From contig DAIDKT010000101.1 of the NCBI GenBank assembly GCA_027449905.1, positions 26,730-90,729 on the forward strand: a stretch of 64,000 nt of DNA, written 5' to 3'. Positions 62,972-64,000 of the stretch are shown one piece after another. The notes below the pieces were generated by a model. That model saw only the letters and a list, made by a program, of their open reading frames with translations. It ran no database searches and was not told the origin of the DNA. The stretch's first letter is position 1. Each line of letters starts with the position of its first letter. Source of the DNA: Legionellales bacterium (GTDB taxonomy: Bacteria; Pseudomonadota; Gammaproteobacteria; Legionellales; Legionellaceae). The position numbers were made by a program, and so were the translations under genes.

Positions 62972-63064
62972 TTATTTTTTAAAGGTAACATTTGGGTCAT
63001 CAGTAATATCAGAAATTTTTTCCTCGTATTTTTTTAGAGCAGCACGATAGTCTCGCATATTCAT
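62972..63064 (-). pseudogene. Small ORF, possible remnant with frameshift
   Basis: A 30-residue frame (MNMRDYRAALKKYEEKISDI, then TDDPNVTFKK) ends at TAA 62972-62974. Just upstream, in another frame, ATG 63113 reads MANEEIIGNQQLAQEANEYA. Joined by a one-base shift the two would make a helical, charged small protein of about 47 residues. It may be a frameshifted small gene or chance; I do not recognise it. The rest of 62762-63324 shows no gene. Confidence 0.3.
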
Positions 63065-63324
63065 TTGCTTCTTGAGCAAGCTGTTGATTGCCGATTATTT
63101 CTTCATTAGCCATTTTGTTTACTTTAAAAACAATACTGTATGTTTAATTATATTTCAAATTGCGTGTTTATCAACCTAATTAAGCGCGGCACGGCTTTTT
63201 AATTTAGATACGGCTTACTTGCTTCTAAAACGTTGCGCTAGAGAAATGGAACGGGATGTTGTACACTGAGCTGACATTCCCACTTTGTGTAAAAAGAAGA
63301 GATTATTTTTTTATCATGTTGTGG

Positions 63325-63509
63325 TAAACGGACTTCATTAAATACCCATCACTTTTTTCGCACAAATGTGATAAAGATTTGAACTTTGAGATTGAGAAAA
63401 AAGGCGCGCATAGCCATTCTATGTAAGCTTTTTTTCGATTGAACAAAGTTCAAAGATTCATTGCAGTTGGGATGAAAAAAAGTGATAGGTATTTAATGAA
63501 GTCCGCTTA
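63325..63509 (-). mobile_element. 184-bp MITE, copy 2 (inverted relative to copy 1)
   Basis: The left end TAAACGGACTTCATTAAA and right end TTTAATGAAGTCCGCTTA are inverted repeats. The interior is the reverse complement of 8620-8803 with few differences (a slightly shorter T-run, small substitutions). Non-coding. Confidence 0.88.
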
Positions 63510-63552
63510 AAAGAACTGTGTGAAGAATAATTGTTAATCTTTGACGACCTTC

Positions 63553-63688
63553 GTACACGACAAAAAATAAAAGGCTAGAAATTTGTCGCCCCCGCGTAGG
63601 CAGGGATCTATGCTGGTAGCTGCATTATGCCACACAAAAAATAGATTCCCGCCTTCGCGGGAAAGACAGTGTCATTTTTGTCGTGTAC
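63553..63688 (-). repeat. 136-bp CACGACAAAA element, copy 4 (inverted)
   Basis: GTACACGACAAAAAAT ... CATTTTTGTCGTGTAC; the interior is the reverse complement of copies 2 and 3. Confidence 0.9.
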
Positions 63689-63786
63689 AGAGTTTGACGG
63701 CACAGAAGAATGGGAAATGAAACAAAAATAATTTATAAATTAGAAAAGAAATGTGGTTTTTAAAAAAAACTATTATCAATAGGAAT

Positions 63787-63930
63787 TTACTGTCTCATAT
63801 TGCAGCTAGTCCCCGGCATAGAAACTATATTCTGGGTATCTTGATATTCATCATGCCAATCGGGAGAGTCATTTAAGGTGTGTAAATAGCGCGGGAGAAA
63901 ATTTTTTAACGCTGTAAAACTTAACTTCAT
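63787..63930 (-). CDS. Small ORF of unknown function
   Basis: A 47-residue frame starts at ATG 63928-63930 (MKLSFTALKNFLPRYLHTLN, then DSPDWHDEYQDTQ) and ends at TAA 63787-63789. GAGAGATTGAGC precedes the start and a TTGACA lies at 63963-63958, but no matching -10 was found. It could be a real small gene, the start of a decayed gene or chance. I do not recognise it. Confidence 0.3.
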   Translation of the reverse strand: MKLSFTALKNFLPRYLHTLNDSPDWHDEYQDTQNIVSMPGTSCNMRQ

Positions 63931-64000
63931 GCTCAATCTCTCATAGTCTCACCTCACTGTCAAAATATTTTTTAATAAAAAAATCAAAAAAATTATTGCT

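Overview
The window reads as a chromosome segment of an intracellular or host-associated gammaproteobacterium of the Legionellales type (Legionella, Coxiella, Berkiella and relatives). This is inferred from gene content, not from a search. The pointers are: a BarA/LetS-type hybrid kinase overlapping a PPi-type phosphofructokinase gene and followed by a type IV pilin; two tandem Pht-like transporters (the family of Legionella and Francisella phagosomal nutrient transporters) in front of deoB; a SET plus ankyrin-repeat protein resembling Legionella LegAS4/RomA; a very-long-chain fatty acid gene set of the acpXL type; and many short, non-autonomous repeats. Base composition is moderately AT-rich.

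Layout. Bases 1-2000 hold two unrecognised accessory genes on the minus strand, each with a readable promoter. 2008-8422 is core: DUF1840 and gltX; then barA/letS-like and pfp; then pilin and bolA. 8443-8803 carries two small inverted-repeat elements, followed by an amino-acid permease. 10346-11088 is a decayed REP/RAYT transposon relic with a nested hairpin element. 11308-15104 has mpl, a host-attachment-type protein, stacked repeats and an unknown secreted-type candidate. 15379-23328 is the envelope and division block yhdP-lolA-ftsK with divergent trxB. 23351-28014 has a TPR-methyltransferase, a dienelactone-hydrolase-like gene, pncC and a GOGAT-like oxidoreductase. 28144-32335 is a nucleoside-salvage operon (two Pht-like transporters, deoB) ending in a frameshifted zur. 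32306-38165 is core: pyrD, a BON protein, an N-formylglutamate amidohydrolase family gene, fur/bamE, esterase-ratA-rnfH, lptM and dapF.

38179-42914 is a five-gene lipid cluster (long acyl carrier protein, double-hotdog dehydratase, ketosynthase, cysteine-less ketosynthase partner, late acyltransferase). It matches in order the rhizobial acpXL-fabZXL-fabF2XL-fabF1XL-lpxXL set for the C28 lipid A chain. 43224-43535 is stacked repeats. 43627-46533 is the SET-ankyrin protein. 46642-52020 is a minus-strand run fabL-xseA-nagZ-stealth-GT4, interrupted by a 64-bp perfect palindrome. 52138-54209 holds yajR and a methyltransferase-like gene. 54456-61432 is a leucine/isovalerate catabolic operon (thiolase, small membrane protein, mccB, liuC, mccA, liuE) without an isovaleryl-CoA dehydrogenase gene. 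ispB and a tRNA-Pro(CGG) follow. The last 1.2 kb is AT-rich and mostly repeats and small ORF remnants.

At least seven short repeat families are present, several with two to four copies. They sit between genes, often at gene ends, and some form hairpins that may double as terminators. The most noteworthy items are the acpXL-like cluster with its cysteine-less ketosynthase, the SET-ankyrin candidate effector, the Pht/deoB/zur operon with a zur frameshift, the RAYT relic inside its own REP pairs, and the palindromes made of the fused ends of a 184-bp element.
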